Shown here: piece by piece, positions 47,938 through 58,420 of the stretch
Position numbering within the stretch: position 1 is the stretch's first letter
Layout: every line of letters begins with the position of its first letter
Origin: Candidatus Tepidiaquacella proteinivora
GTDB taxonomy: Bacteria; Bacteroidota; Ignavibacteria; Tepidaquicellales; Tepidaquicellaceae
Reading direction: 5' to 3'
Assembly: GCA_013348845.1 (NCBI GenBank)
Contig: CP054675.1
Span: forward strand, 1,745,501 to 1,809,500
Length of the DNA: 64,000 nt
Translations under genes and position numbers: made by a program
The notes under the pieces: model-generated
What the model saw: the letters and a program-made list of their open reading frames with translations, nothing else
The model's database searches: none
What the model was told of the DNA's origin: nothing

Positions 47938-48204
47938 ATGACTATTAAGGAAAAAGAAAAAGCAATACGTGATGATGATATTGATATTTTAAGGAAATTG
48001 ATTTTATTTAATTCAAATCATTTCTGGGATGATGTTGTTCTACAATTACAAAAAGCTACCGGGTTTGATATTATTCAATGTGAACAAATTGCTATTATTG
48101 CACATACAACTGGTAAAGCAGTTGTAAAATCCGGCAGTTATCAGGAGTTAAAAAAGATTGACGATGTATTAAGAGAAATTGGCTTAATTACAAAAATTGA
48201 ATAA
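47938..48204 (+). CDS. ClpS-like protease adaptor, divergent
   Basis: The 88-residue protein aligns with the ClpS adaptor fold: LILFNSNHFWDDVVLQL, then a helix and IIAHTTGKAVV, ending with REIGLITKIE. ClpS binds the amino-terminal residue of N-degron substrates and delivers them to ClpA-type unfoldases. The usual N-D-D of the first loop is N-S-N here, so the aspartate that contacts the alpha-amino group is missing, while the H of HTTGKA is kept. It may bind other ligands or be a weakened adaptor. It lies 11 bases after dacB. Confidence 0.72.
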   Translation: MTIKEKEKAIRDDDIDILRKLILFNSNHFWDDVVLQLQKATGFDIIQCEQIAIIAHTTGKAVVKSGSYQELKKIDDVLREIGLITKIE

Positions 48205-48221
48205 TTTTATTATAAAATGCT

Positions 48222-50135
48222 TTGAAAATCAGTTTCCTTAAAATATTACCCATCGTTTTTCTTGTTTTTTCCTTTGAAGTACTACATTCTCAACCTTATT
48301 ATGGATTTAACTTTGATAAAGAATGGGAGTGGGTAGAGCTTATTTATGGTAATTATAATGTTTCGGAGACTTCAAAAAATTTGGTTGAAGAATTGGAGAA
48401 TATAATAGATATTAATGACGCAAGAATATTATTCAAAAACCTATCACTTTTAGATTCATTAAATCAAATAAAAGAATTAGTAAAAATTGCAGAAATAGAT
48501 TCTAATATTAAACCGACTGATTTTAAGAAGAAACTTGAATCTGCTTTTATGTATTTTGATGCAATTGATAATTTAGATGGTTTAATTTACACTGCATATA
48601 TATTAGCACCTCTTCAGAAAGATTCACCCTTTAATTCAAAATCATATAAAGAAAAAAAATCGCTAATAAATATATTTGATACTTTAAAAATAGATTTCAG
48701 GCTTACTTATAATTATAAGAATGCGGAGTTAATTCTCGACCTACTTGATAAAAAAAATGTTGATTATTTCCAACTATTAAAAGATAATTCCCCTGATTTT
48801 GCAGAACGCCTGAAATTAGATGGCGATAAGATAAATCTGTGTTTTGAATCAGCAACCCAAACTGCACCCTTATATAATATTTATAAAGTTATTAATCCGG
48901 CTTCATTTAGCAATCTCGGAGGTATATACCTTTATAAAGATAAAATTTCAAGAACCATAAACAAATATAAAAGAGATGAAGATCTGTTAACATTTGAAGT
49001 TAAGAATAGAGTTTTCCAGTTATTACCCTATGAAGTAAGCTTAAATTCAAAACTTAACTTTTCATTGGGATTAGAAGTATATGATGATTATTTTACTGAC
49101 CAAAATGTTAAAGAAACTTATATAAATATTGAATCTTTCGGAGAAAATTATTTAAAATTTGTTAAAAATATTACACGACAACTATTTATAAAAGGTCGGA
49201 ATCAAATATATACAAACATTCTACCTTATGCAATAAAAGGTATTGATTCAGTTTTGGTGTGCATACTTAGTGAGGTTCATTCAGGTGGCGTTTTAAATTA
49301 TATTGCTCCGATAGCTGAAGAAAGTCGTCCCTTAACATTGCTCGAAAAGGATTTTCAATATTTTAAAAAAGTAATAAAGGATATAAAATATAGCAATAAA
49401 GAAGTTATCGATTCACTTATCAGAGAAGGACTTTCCGGGTTTGCTATGTTTTATACAATGGGTACAGAAATGACTTTTACAATGGATAGATTAATTGGAC
49501 GTCAGGAGATAAAAAATTCTTTAATATTCGGTCCCATCCATTTTTTCGATAGCTACATTAATGTTTACCACGATAACGAAAAGATTCGTTCAGTATTTAG
49601 ATTCCCGGTTGACTTTGAAGAGAAAGTAAAATCACTTAAAACTGTTTATGATGATAATATTACAAAGGATGTATTGAAGTTATCTCTTAAGCAAAAAGAA
49701 AACGAAGAAAATCCTGAAAAATGGAGAGAAATTTTAATTGATGAAGCCTCTAAAATAGCCTATAAATACAGAAATCATTTTAAACTAAATTTGGTATATA
49801 TATACTTAGCAGATTTACTTTTTAAGGAAGGCATTTATGATGAAGCTTCAAAATATTTTTCTAAGGTAATTGAAAAGTCAGATGAAAAAGAAAGAATATT
49901 TATTCGTATATATTCAATGTTTGAAAAAAAATCACTATTTGAAGAATCGAAACTTCTTTGTTCTGAAACAATAAAACATATTCCCAATTGTATTTCCGCA
50001 CATCTTTTGAGAGGGATAGCAAACTATAAAACTGACAATCTAAATGATGCAAAAATTGATTTTGAAAAAGTATTGGAACTTGATCCATTTAATGAAACAG
50101 CTTTAAAATATTTGGAACTTATAGAAAACCCATAG
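48222..50135 (+). CDS. large exported protein with C-terminal TPR, possibly DUF5700-like
   Basis: This 637-residue protein starts at TTG and has a signal peptide (about 1-24, EVLHSQ). The middle (about 250-460) is made of long helices in an arrangement reminiscent of gluzincin-type DUF5700 proteins, but I see no HExxH metal motif, so catalytic activity is doubtful. The last 110 residues contain at least two TPR-like units ([28 protein letters not shown]). I cannot assign a function. It is 17 bases downstream of the clpS-like gene, on the same transcript. Confidence 0.55.
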   Translation: MKISFLKILPIVFLVFSFEVLHSQPYYGFNFDKEWEWVELIYGNYNVSETSKNLVEELENIIDINDARILFKNLSLLDSLNQIKELVKIAEIDSNIKPTDFKKKLESAFMYFDAIDNLDGLIYTAYILAPLQKDSPFNSKSYKEKKSLINIFDTLKIDFRLTYNYKNAELILDLLDKKNVDYFQLLKDNSPDFAERLKLDGDKINLCFESATQTAPLYNIYKVINPASFSNLGGIYLYKDKISRTINKYKRDEDLLTFEVKNRVFQLLPYEVSLNSKLNFSLGLEVYDDYFTDQNVKETYINIESFGENYLKFVKNITRQLFIKGRNQIYTNILPYAIKGIDSVLVCILSEVHSGGVLNYIAPIAEESRPLTLLEKDFQYFKKVIKDIKYSNKEVIDSLIREGLSGFAMFYTMGTEMTFTMDRLIGRQEIKNSLIFGPIHFFDSYINVYHDNEKIRSVFRFPVDFEEKVKSLKTVYDDNITKDVLKLSLKQKENEENPEKWREILIDEASKIAYKYRNHFKLNLVYIYLADLLFKEGIYDEASKYFSKVIEKSDEKERIFIRIYSMFEKKSLFEESKLLCSETIKHIPNCISAHLLRGIANYKTDNLNDAKIDFEKVLELDPFNETALKYLELIENP

Positions 50136-50175
50136 AAGATTATTTTCCCATTTAAACTTTTACAGCTTTTTACCA

Positions 50176-52191
50176 ATGAAATTTAAACTTGTATCAGATT
50201 ATACTCCCAAAGGAGACCAACCTAAAGCAATTGAGGAACTAACTAAAGGAGTTTTGCAAAATATTCGCCATCAGGTATTTTTAGGAATTACTGGTTCAGG
50301 TAAAACCTTCTCTATTTCCCATGTAATCAATAATGTACAGAAACCTGTTCTTGTGATGTCACATAATAAAACCCTTGCGGCTCAACTTTATGGAGAGTTT
50401 AAGAAATATTTTCCTGAAAACAGAGTAGAGTTTTTTATTTCATATTATGATTATTACCAACCAGAAGCTTATATTCCTGCAACAGATACATATATTGCTA
50501 AAGACCTTTCTATTAATGAAGAAATTGATAGATTACGATTAAAAGCAACTGCAGCCTTGTTAGAAGGCAGAAAAGATGTAATTATTGTTGCGTCAGTTAG
50601 TTGTATATATGGAATTGGTTCACCTCAGGAATTTGCAGAACAGATTTTAGTTTTGAAAAAAAATCAGCAAATAACAAGAAAAACTCTCTTAAAAAGGTTG
50701 GTTAATATTCATTATATAAGAAATGATGTGGAGTTTAAACGGGGTACATTTAGAGTAAGGGGAGATACAATAGACGTTATACCTGCAGATGAGCAGGATT
50801 TAGGTATTAGAATTGAAATAATTGATGATAAAATTGAGAATATATATCTTATAAATGCATTAAGCGGGGAAATTAAGAGACAGGAAGAAATCGTTTCTAT
50901 TTATCCCGCAAAGTATTTTATTACAAGCCCACATAAAATTGAAAATGCCATAAAAACTATCCGTGAAGAATTAGAAGAAAGAGTTGAATATTTTCGCTCA
51001 CAAAATAAATTGATAGAAGCTCAAAGATTAGAACAAAGGACAAATTTTGATTTAGAAATGATTAAAGAAATTGGCTATTGTTCAGGTATTGAAAACTATT
51101 CTCGTCACCTTGAGGGTAGGCCCCCTGGTTCACGTCCGGCTTGCCTTTTTGATTATTTTCCAAAAGATTATTTATTAATTATTGATGAATCACATGTTAC
51201 TATTCCTCAAATTAGAGCAATGTATAACGGAGACAGATTTAGAAAAGAAACCCTCGTTGAGCATGGTTTTAGATTACCCTCTGCTCTCGATAACAGACCT
51301 TTAACATTTGAAGAATGGGAAAGTATGATTAATCAAGTTATTTATGTTAGTGCTACCCCCGGTGATTATGAACTTGAAAAAAGCGGTGGTGCTATTGTAG
51401 AGCAAATTATAAGACCAACCGGTTTACTTGACCCGGAAATTCAGGTAAGACCGACTAAAAATCAAATTGATGATTTAATATCTGAAATAAGGAAACGGGC
51501 GGCTGCTAAAGAAAGAGTGCTAATTACTACATTGACTAAAAGAATGAGTGAAGATTTGACTGATTACCTCAGGAATATTGGTATTAAAGTAAAATATATG
51601 CATTCAGAAATTGAGTCATTGGATAGAGTTGAAATATTACGGGGTTTGAGATTAGGAGACTTTGATGTTTTGGTTGGAGTTAATTTACTTCGGGAAGGAT
51701 TGGATTTACCGGAAGTTTCTTTGGTTGCCATTCTTGATGCAGACAAAGAAGGCTTTTTGCGTTCCGAAAAATCTCTCTTACAAACTGCAGGTAGAACCGC
51801 TAGAAATGTTAATGGTATGGTAATTATGTATGCCGATAAAATTACAGATTCAATGAAAAGAGTAATAGATGAAACTAACAGAAGACGAAAAATGCAGGAG
51901 GAATATAATAGAATAAATAAAATTGAACCTAAAACAATATATAAAACCTATGAGGAAATAATGTCAACAACTATTGTTGCTGATTCAAAAGCAAAAAGCA
52001 AGTATAAAAAGAGAGAATCTAAAGAGACAGGATTGAGTGCTATAACAGAGCCTTTGTTTAAAAAAATGACCGATGAAGAAAAGCAAAAACTAATTGAACA
52101 ATTAAGACAAGAAATGATAAATGCAGCAAAAGACTTGGAATTTGAAAGAGCTGCTGAACTTCGTGATGAGATTGAAAGATTATCTAAATAA
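50176..52191 (+). CDS. uvrB: excinuclease ABC subunit B
   Basis: UvrB (671 residues) is the DNA-damage verification helicase of nucleotide excision repair. Walker A is GITGSGKTF (37-45), the beta-hairpin that probes the strand is [12 protein letters not shown], the DEAD-like box is IIDESH, and helicase motif VI is QTAGRTARN. The C-terminal UVR domain (about 633-668, [19 protein letters not shown]) binds UvrC. UvrA and UvrC genes are not in the window. The length is normal. Confidence 0.98.
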   Translation: MKFKLVSDYTPKGDQPKAIEELTKGVLQNIRHQVFLGITGSGKTFSISHVINNVQKPVLVMSHNKTLAAQLYGEFKKYFPENRVEFFISYYDYYQPEAYIPATDTYIAKDLSINEEIDRLRLKATAALLEGRKDVIIVASVSCIYGIGSPQEFAEQILVLKKNQQITRKTLLKRLVNIHYIRNDVEFKRGTFRVRGDTIDVIPADEQDLGIRIEIIDDKIENIYLINALSGEIKRQEEIVSIYPAKYFITSPHKIENAIKTIREELEERVEYFRSQNKLIEAQRLEQRTNFDLEMIKEIGYCSGIENYSRHLEGRPPGSRPACLFDYFPKDYLLIIDESHVTIPQIRAMYNGDRFRKETLVEHGFRLPSALDNRPLTFEEWESMINQVIYVSATPGDYELEKSGGAIVEQIIRPTGLLDPEIQVRPTKNQIDDLISEIRKRAAAKERVLITTLTKRMSEDLTDYLRNIGIKVKYMHSEIESLDRVEILRGLRLGDFDVLVGVNLLREGLDLPEVSLVAILDADKEGFLRSEKSLLQTAGRTARNVNGMVIMYADKITDSMKRVIDETNRRRKMQEEYNRINKIEPKTIYKTYEEIMSTTIVADSKAKSKYKKRESKETGLSAITEPLFKKMTDEEKQKLIEQLRQEMINAAKDLEFERAAELRDEIERLSK

Positions 52192-52256
52192 AGTTCTGGA
52201 TTTATATTGAGTATTAAAACAAACAATTTTATTTTATATCAAATAATAATTTAATA

Positions 52257-53507
52257 TTGCATAAATCTTACTCAATCAAAATACTTAATATATTTGTTTT
52301 TCTTCTGTTATATTCCGTTTTTGCAAAGGCTGAATTATTACTATATAATTCTTTTATCGTTGAAGGACAAGTGTTCGATGAAAAATATTTTCCTGTTCCA
52401 AATGTAAGAATAATAGTGTCTACCGGAGGAAGTGCAGTAACCAATTTGAAAGGTGAGTTCAAAGTTTCAATTGAAACATATCCTTATGATCTTGTCATAA
52501 TAGACTCCGCAAATTCTATTGGTGTTTTGTATCAGAATTTAACTACATTAAAACCGGAATTAAAATTGTTCGGAGCAGAAGTTCCACGGGAAATTAACTC
52601 AGAAGTTATAAGAGTGGATTTCACTCCCATTCCTTCGGGACGAAGTGCAATAATAAAATTTTTAAGTGATGAAATTTTCTATGCTCCTGATGTTTATGCT
52701 TCAGCGGGAGAGAAATCGAAATTATTACAAATTAACTGGCCTGCTAATATTAATACTATTAACGGGCGTGTGATATATCTTGAAAAATCTCAAACAAAAT
52801 ATGAAAAATTAGGAGAAAAAGTAATTTCCATTTCGAAAGGCTTTTACCCGCAAAATATTGTCTTTGATACTCTTAGCTTTTATAATTCCCCCGGAGAATC
52901 AATGTTAACAATATACTTTCCTTCTGGAAGTTACGAAAAAAAAGAACTTTCGGTATTTGCTGATTTTTTATCTTTGCATAGAAACGCAGGAATATTATTG
53001 AATAAAACGGAAGGGGATTTAATAACTACAAATGTATTAATACCATTGAATTTACAACTTGGATACCGATTAAGAGTAAAAGCAAAAATGACTTTAAAAG
53101 GTGGGGCATATATTGAAAATTTTGAGTATACATATCCTAATTCAACACTTACAATTTCACGCGAAGAACCCCCGTTTTTGATTACACCACAGAATAGGTT
53201 TTCTTTCGTTAACAATAATACTCTGTTTAGTTATGAATGGGGTTCCGGGAGTGGGATATATGTATTACATTTTCATGGGTTTAATCCCGTAGGGGATTAT
53301 TATATTGTTACAATCGATAGAACTATTAAGTCCCCCATTGCAAAAAGCTTTGGTATTCTCAAAGGAAATGAATTCAGTTGGCAGGTCAGAAAATACATTC
53401 CTTATATTTCTACTGATGATTTTGTAAAACCTCGAAAATTTTCTAATGATTTAGGATATAAAGCAATTTTATATTCTGAATTATGGGTTTTTAATTTTAT
53501 AAGATGA
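52257..53507 (+). CDS. hypothetical exported protein with N-terminal carboxypeptidase-like regulatory domain
   Basis: The 416-residue product starts at TTG and has a signal peptide (about 1-25, YSVFAKAE). The first 90 residues resemble a carboxypeptidase regulatory-like beta-sandwich (IVEGQVFDEKYFPVPNVRIIV, then LKGEFKVSI). The remainder is beta-rich without recognisable catalytic residues and has no T9SS sorting domain. No sorting tail or transmembrane helix is seen, so a periplasmic or outer-surface location is likely. It ends two bases before the end of era on the other strand. Confidence 0.55.
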   Translation: MHKSYSIKILNIFVFLLLYSVFAKAELLLYNSFIVEGQVFDEKYFPVPNVRIIVSTGGSAVTNLKGEFKVSIETYPYDLVIIDSANSIGVLYQNLTTLKPELKLFGAEVPREINSEVIRVDFTPIPSGRSAIIKFLSDEIFYAPDVYASAGEKSKLLQINWPANINTINGRVIYLEKSQTKYEKLGEKVISISKGFYPQNIVFDTLSFYNSPGESMLTIYFPSGSYEKKELSVFADFLSLHRNAGILLNKTEGDLITTNVLIPLNLQLGYRLRVKAKMTLKGGAYIENFEYTYPNSTLTISREEPPFLITPQNRFSFVNNNTLFSYEWGSGSGIYVLHFHGFNPVGDYYIVTIDRTIKSPIAKSFGILKGNEFSWQVRKYIPYISTDDFVKPRKFSNDLGYKAILYSELWVFNFIR

Positions 53508-53509
53508 TT

Positions 53510-54373
53510 TTATGAATAGTGTTTCTTTAAAAATTCTTTATTTTTTCGCCAATTCTTTCGTACCTTAACAAATAATTTTAAAAACACAGGTCTTCCAAGA
53601 AAATCTTCTATTGCTAATCTTGCTTCTTCTCCCAATTGTTTTAATTTTGTTCCGTTTTTTCCAATTATAATTACTTTCTGGGATTCTCTTTCAACAATTA
53701 TTTCTGCTTCAATATAATCTTTCCCTTCCTCTCTTTCTTTAAATAGGGGTATATTTACAAAAACGCTATATGGTATTTCTTGTTCAAATAAGTTGAGAAT
53801 ACAATTTCTGATAATTTCAGCAACAAAAAATTTTTCCGGTCTGTCAGTTAAAAAATCTTCTTCATATAAAAATTCCGATTCTGGTAAGTACTCTACGATT
53901 TTATCTTTTAAAATCTCGAGATTTATTTTATTTGTTGCAGATATAGGAATTAAAATTTCATTGGGTTTTTCTTTTTTAAAAAATTCTGAAATTTTCTCTG
54001 ATTCTTCTTTTGTTATTAAATCAATTTTATTCAGACAAAAAATACTTTTTTTCTCCTTTTCTATATTTACAGCACTAATGTTTTTGTAATTTACAACATC
54101 AAATAAATATACAATTACATCTGCTTCTCTTATTGAAGATTTAACACTTGAGAGCATAAAACTTTGTAATTCATATTTTGGGTCTATTATTCCCGGAGTA
54201 TCTATAAATATTATTTGATAATTTTTTTCTGTTAATGTCCCTAAAATTTTATTTCTTGTGGTTTGCGCTTTCTTATTTATTATTGATAAGTTTAAATTCA
54301 AAAAAGCATTCAGTAAAGTTGATTTACCCACATTCGGGTCTCCGATTATAGCAACATAACCGCATTTTTTCAT
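53510..54373 (-). CDS. era: GTPase Era
   Basis: Era is a 287-residue ribosome-associated GTPase that binds the 3' end of 16S rRNA and helps assemble the 30S subunit. The G motifs are GDPNVGKST (G1), the TTRNK switch (G2), DTPGI (G3), NKID (G4) and SATNK (G5). The C-terminal KH domain is VIIIGKNGTKLKQLGEEAR. It is the last gene of a minus-strand cluster and starts four bases after the upstream lipoprotein gene. Confidence 0.97.
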   Translation of the reverse strand: MKKCGYVAIIGDPNVGKSTLLNAFLNLNLSIINKKAQTTRNKILGTLTEKNYQIIFIDTPGIIDPKYELQSFMLSSVKSSIREADVIVYLFDVVNYKNISAVNIEKEKKSIFCLNKIDLITKEESEKISEFFKKEKPNEILIPISATNKINLEILKDKIVEYLPESEFLYEEDFLTDRPEKFFVAEIIRNCILNLFEQEIPYSVFVNIPLFKEREEGKDYIEAEIIVERESQKVIIIGKNGTKLKQLGEEARLAIEDFLGRPVFLKLFVKVRKNWRKNKEFLKKHYS

Positions 54374-54377
54374 ATAA

Positions 54378-54887
54378 TTAGTTTATTATTTTTATTTGTG
54401 AAGTTGAGTTTATTATTATTTGGGGCTTGTCTTTATACAAGGATATTCTTCCTGTAACTTTAACATTTTTATTTTGGTATTTCATTAAATCTTCAAATTT
54501 ATGCATATCATCTGGAAAAATTACCGCCGTGAAGGTATTATCCGGGTATTTTTTGTCAAAATTCAGGTAATTTACTTTTGGTCTCATTATAACTTCAGCT
54601 ATATATCCTTTAACAGTTACTGTTTGATTTAAATATTTGCTTACTTCACTTGTAGTAATCTCTTTTCGTGGTTCTGGTGAAGTTTTTCTTTGAGTTATAT
54701 TTTCTCCAGACTCATTTTCATTGATGATATTTTTCTCTGTTTCACCACCACTTTTAGAAATATCTTCTTTAATGACGGAAGTATCAGTTCCCTTTTCATT
54801 GGTTTTAATATTTATATCATCAGAACTTTTTTTACAACCCGTTAATGCTAAAATAATAGTAAATAAAATTAATATGTATTTATTCAT
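54378..54887 (-). CDS. lipoprotein with OB-fold domain
   Basis: The 169-residue protein has a lipobox (LALTGC, C18), an acidic low-complexity linker up to about 70, and an OB-fold-like domain (about 78-165, TTSEVSKYLNQTVTVKGYI, then VTGRISLYKDKPQIII) of the kind seen in YhcR/tRNA_anti-like proteins. It is anchored to the envelope. It sits between TPR genes and era in a tight cluster with 1- and 4-base gaps. Ligand unknown; these folds bind nucleic acid or oligosaccharides. Confidence 0.65.
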   Translation of the reverse strand: MNKYILILFTIILALTGCKKSSDDINIKTNEKGTDTSVIKEDISKSGGETEKNIINENESGENITQRKTSPEPRKEITTSEVSKYLNQTVTVKGYIAEVIMRPKVNYLNFDKKYPDNTFTAVIFPDDMHKFEDLMKYQNKNVKVTGRISLYKDKPQIIINSTSQIKIIN

Positions 54888-54888
54888 T

Positions 54889-55716
54889 TTAATTACTTTT
54901 TATAAGAATTTCAAGTTGTTTAATTTCATTTTCAAGATAAGAACAATAAGAATTATCAAGTTTGCATGCTGTATTAAAATCTGTCAATGCCTGAGAATAT
55001 TTTTCTAATGCTTTATATGTATAACCCCTTCTGACAAATAAATCAGGTTCTGTTTCTTTTATAGAAAAGGCAAGATTATATTCTTTCAAAGCTTCAGTAT
55101 ATTTTTCTTCAATAAAAAATAGTGAACCTCTGTCCATATATGCATTGTAATTGTTTTTATCAACTTCAATCGCTCTATTTAAGTCTTTTATTGCTTCTTC
55201 TTTATTTCCCAGTTTGTAGTATATGATACCTCTATATCTATATGCTTCGGAATAGTAAGGGGCGATATTTATTGCATTTGAAAGATTAGAAATAGCCAAA
55301 GAAAAATTATCTATATGATAGCAACTAATTCCTTTTTGTAAGTATGCTTCTGAATCTCTTGGGTTTATTATTAAGACATTATTAAAATCTGCAATTGCAT
55401 TATCGTATTCCTTAAGTTTTATGTATAACTTTCCTCTGCTCAGAAATGCTTTATCATATCTTGAATTTATAAAAATAGAATTTGAAAAATCCCCTAATGC
55501 TTTTTCATAATCTCCGCATAATTCGTAAGCCCTTCCTCTCATTTCAAAAGCAATATTATCATTTGTATTGATGCTGAGATATTCAGAAAGATATTTTATC
55601 GCACTTTTGCAGTCTTTTCCATTTAACGCAGCTTCTCCGTACAAAAACAATTCTTGTGTATTATATTGTGAAAATAACAGTTGAGGAATAAAAATAAATA
55701 AAAGTAACTTCTTCAT
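54889..55716 (-). CDS. secreted or periplasmic TPR-repeat protein
   Basis: This 275-residue protein has a signal peptide (about 1-17, LFIFIPQLLFSQ) and then about seven TPR units, spaced 34 residues, such as YEKALGDFSNSIFINSR, YDNAIADFNNVLIINPR and KEEAIKDLNRAIEVDKN. TPR arrays bind peptides or other proteins. It has the same length and organisation as its upstream neighbour at 55724-56551 and is probably a paralogue. A one-base gap separates it from the OB-fold lipoprotein gene. Confidence 0.8.
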   Translation of the reverse strand: MKKLLLFIFIPQLLFSQYNTQELFLYGEAALNGKDCKSAIKYLSEYLSINTNDNIAFEMRGRAYELCGDYEKALGDFSNSIFINSRYDKAFLSRGKLYIKLKEYDNAIADFNNVLIINPRDSEAYLQKGISCYHIDNFSLAISNLSNAINIAPYYSEAYRYRGIIYYKLGNKEEAIKDLNRAIEVDKNNYNAYMDRGSLFFIEEKYTEALKEYNLAFSIKETEPDLFVRRGYTYKALEKYSQALTDFNTACKLDNSYCSYLENEIKQLEILIKSN

Positions 55717-55723
55717 TATAAAC

Positions 55724-56551
55724 TCACTTTAATTTATCAAGCGCTTCTTTATAAAAATTTTCAGTTTGGAATTTTAAATCGGGATTTAATTTATATCCAT
55801 ATTCCATATCTTCAACTGCCTTTTGATATTCACCCATTTCAAGGTATAGTATTCCACGCCTAACATAAATTTCCCCATTGTTTGGTTCTAGAGTGAGAGC
55901 TTTTTCATAATCAATCATAGCTTTATCATATTCTTTTAAATATTTGTAAATTGTTCCCCTGCCATATAGCGCTTTTACATTATTAGTATCTAATTCTAAT
56001 ACTTTATTTACATCGCTTAGTGCCTCAATAAACTTATCATTCTGCATATTTAGCGCAGCACGGGACAAATAAATATCTATAGATTTTGGGTTAATTATAA
56101 GAGCTCTTTCTAAAGTATTGTATGCTTTTTGAATATTGTTCGTTAGAAAATAATATGTAGCAAGAGTTGTATATGTATTTATATTTGTAGAGTCAAGTTT
56201 TAAAGATTTTATTAAATCTTTATAGCTGTTATTATAATCTCCGAATAAGATTAAAACGGAAGCCCTGCTTGTTAATGCGATTGCATTGTTGGGTTCAATA
56301 TTCACCGCTAAATTAAAATAATAATAAGCAGAATCATAATTCTTTAATTCTAAATATGCAACACCAATACCAATAAATGCATTTGCTTCATTTGGATTTT
56401 TCCCAATATATTTCTGAAAATATTGTATTGCCTCTAAAAAGTTTTTTTTGAAAAGTGCATTTTCAGCTAATGTTAATAAAGAGTCATTAGTTTGCGCATA
56501 AATTCTTAAGGGAATAAAGGCAAGCATTAGCAACCAAAATAACCTTATCAT
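55724..56551 (-). CDS. secreted or periplasmic TPR-repeat protein, paralogue of next gene
   Basis: The 275-residue product has a signal peptide (about 1-20, FIPLRIYAQ) and about seven TPR units of 34 residues, for example FLEAIQYFQKYIGKNPN, YDSAYYYFNLAVNIEPN and YDKAMIDYEKALTLEPN. The pattern repeats W/Y-x-x-A-G-L-Y/F-type positions. The 7-base gap to the next gene indicates one transcript. The two proteins are not identical, so the duplication is not recent. Confidence 0.8.
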   Translation of the reverse strand: MIRLFWLLMLAFIPLRIYAQTNDSLLTLAENALFKKNFLEAIQYFQKYIGKNPNEANAFIGIGVAYLELKNYDSAYYYFNLAVNIEPNNAIALTSRASVLILFGDYNNSYKDLIKSLKLDSTNINTYTTLATYYFLTNNIQKAYNTLERALIINPKSIDIYLSRAALNMQNDKFIEALSDVNKVLELDTNNVKALYGRGTIYKYLKEYDKAMIDYEKALTLEPNNGEIYVRRGILYLEMGEYQKAVEDMEYGYKLNPDLKFQTENFYKEALDKLK

Positions 56552-56583
56552 ATTTTTATATATTTATATTTTAAAAAATGTTT

Positions 56584-58095
56584 TTAGTAGTTATCAATTT
56601 GTGCTCTTTGTAATTTTCCTGAATAATCAATATATACTGCTTTCCATTCAGTATAGAAATCATACACAGTCCAGCCACCTTCTCTATGTCCATTGCCGGT
56701 TCCTTTTACTCCACCAAAAGGCATATGTGCTTCAGCGCCAATAGTGGCACCGTTAATATATGTTATACCTGCTTGTATATCTCTTACAGCTTTGAATGCT
56801 TTATTAACATCATTGGTAAATATACTTGAAGATAGACCGTATTCTGTTCCGTTTAAAATGTTAATCCCATCTTCGAGATCTTCACATTTTAAAACTGATA
56901 AAACTGGTCCAAAAATTTCTTCCTGAGCAATTCTCATATTTGGTTTTACATTAACAAAAATGGTTGGTTTATAAAACCATCCTTTAGAGAGTTCTCCTTC
57001 GATTGCAAATTCACCGCCAATTAATAAAGTTGCTTTATCTTCATTCTTTCCGATTTCAACATAAGAATGCACTATATTTCTTTGTGTTTCGCTAACACAG
57101 GGACCAACATCAACATCTTTTTCGTTCCCATAGCCAAGTCTTAACTTCTTTACTCTTTCCACAAGTTTTTCAACAAACATATCGTGTATTTTTTTATGTA
57201 AAATCAGTCTTGAAGTTGCTGTACATCTTTGCCCGGTAGTTCCAAAAGCTCCCCATAATACTGCATCAAGAGCTAAATCAAAATTCGCATCGTCCATAAC
57301 TATTTGAGCATTTTTTCCTCCTAATTCAAGGGAAACCCGCTTTAACATTCTACCGCCTACCTCATTTATTCTTCGACCTACTTCGGTAGAACCTGTAAAT
57401 GATATTAAGTCGATATCTTTATGTGAAAGAAATGCTTCTCCTACTACTCTTCCTTTCCCGTGTACTAAATTAATAACTCCTGGTATATAATCATTCCCAA
57501 GAACTTTTTTCATTGCTTCATCAATTATTTCAACAAGAGTTGTTGCGGTTTTTGGGGTTAATTCCGCTGGTTTAAAAACCACGGTGTTTCCACATACAAG
57601 AGCGGGAAAAATTTTCCAGGTTGGAATAGCCATAGGAAAATTCCAGGGTGTAATTATACCAGCAACGCCAATTGGCATTCTGAAACTTAAGTTCATTTTA
57701 TTTGGTAATTCGCTTGGAGCATTATACCCGAATAACCTCCTACCTTCAGATGCCGCATAATATGCTGTATCTATTCCTTCCTGCGTGTCTCCTCTTGTTT
57801 CTGCAATAACTTTCCCCATTTCTCTTGTCATTTCAAATGCAATTTCTTCTTTTCTGTTTGACATAATATCACCTACTAATTTTAATACATCACCTCTCTT
57901 GGGAGCGGGTATTAACCTCCATTTGTTAAATGCTTCACGAGCGGCACATACTGCAAGATTAACATCTTCTTCATTTGAAGAAGGGAACAAACCAATTAAG
58001 TCTTCATCCCATTTCGCAGGATTCCTGTTTTCTACTGTATTCCCTGATACTGAATCCCTCCATTCACCGTTAATAAAATTTTGGTATTTTTTCAT
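56584..58095 (-). CDS. NAD(P)-dependent aldehyde dehydrogenase
   Basis: The 503-residue enzyme has the full ALDH set: PWNFPMAIPTWKIFPAL, the cofactor motif FTGSTEVG, the general-base glutamate in LELGGKNAQIV and the nucleophilic cysteine in GQRCTATSR. The C-terminus carries MPFGGVKGTGNGHREGG. It resembles ALDH7 or 2,5-dioxovalerate-type subfamilies more than P5C dehydrogenase, but the substrate is not deducible. It is 32 bases upstream of the first TPR gene. Confidence 0.9.
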   Translation of the reverse strand: MKKYQNFINGEWRDSVSGNTVENRNPAKWDEDLIGLFPSSNEEDVNLAVCAAREAFNKWRLIPAPKRGDVLKLVGDIMSNRKEEIAFEMTREMGKVIAETRGDTQEGIDTAYYAASEGRRLFGYNAPSELPNKMNLSFRMPIGVAGIITPWNFPMAIPTWKIFPALVCGNTVVFKPAELTPKTATTLVEIIDEAMKKVLGNDYIPGVINLVHGKGRVVGEAFLSHKDIDLISFTGSTEVGRRINEVGGRMLKRVSLELGGKNAQIVMDDANFDLALDAVLWGAFGTTGQRCTATSRLILHKKIHDMFVEKLVERVKKLRLGYGNEKDVDVGPCVSETQRNIVHSYVEIGKNEDKATLLIGGEFAIEGELSKGWFYKPTIFVNVKPNMRIAQEEIFGPVLSVLKCEDLEDGINILNGTEYGLSSSIFTNDVNKAFKAVRDIQAGITYINGATIGAEAHMPFGGVKGTGNGHREGGWTVYDFYTEWKAVYIDYSGKLQRAQIDNY

Positions 58096-58420
58096 AGTTA
58101 TCTCTTTTAGTTTATTAAATAATATTAAATTTAATCATAAACTTAAATATTAAAAATATAGAAAATACCCCATTTAGAGATTTCGTAACAATTAATATTA
58201 ACAATTAAAAAAATTAAAATAATCTGAAAATATTTAGGTGGCTTGGGAAGCGAATTAATTAGTAAAAATTTTTATTCAACAAATAATAAAATGGTTATGA
58301 AAGGCTTAAGGAAATTTCTGAAATTTTTTGTAATGTTTATGAAATTATTAGTAAATCAGTATTATCAATGCTTCAATTCTTTTCTAATACTATGTAGTTA
58401 AAAAATTAAAGTTTGATTTT
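58096..58420. other. intergenic region between aldehyde dehydrogenase and Dna2-like genes
   Basis: Both flanking genes are on the minus strand. The right part should carry trailer sequence of the 1111-aa gene and the left part the aldehyde dehydrogenase promoter. I see no terminator hairpin with a T-run. A plus-strand ORF of 36 codons (58291-58401) encodes a hydrophobic, lysine-containing peptide and has no recognisable ribosome site; coding status is unknown. Confidence 0.5.

Noticed and set aside
54721-55008. 95-codon plus-strand ORF across the lipoprotein/TPR gene boundary
   Set aside because: Antisense to two convincing genes, with a hydrophobic, low-complexity translation.
57785-58153. 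122-codon plus-strand ORF opposite the aldehyde dehydrogenase start
   Set aside because: It is a shadow of a clearly conserved gene on the other strand and shows no family resemblance.
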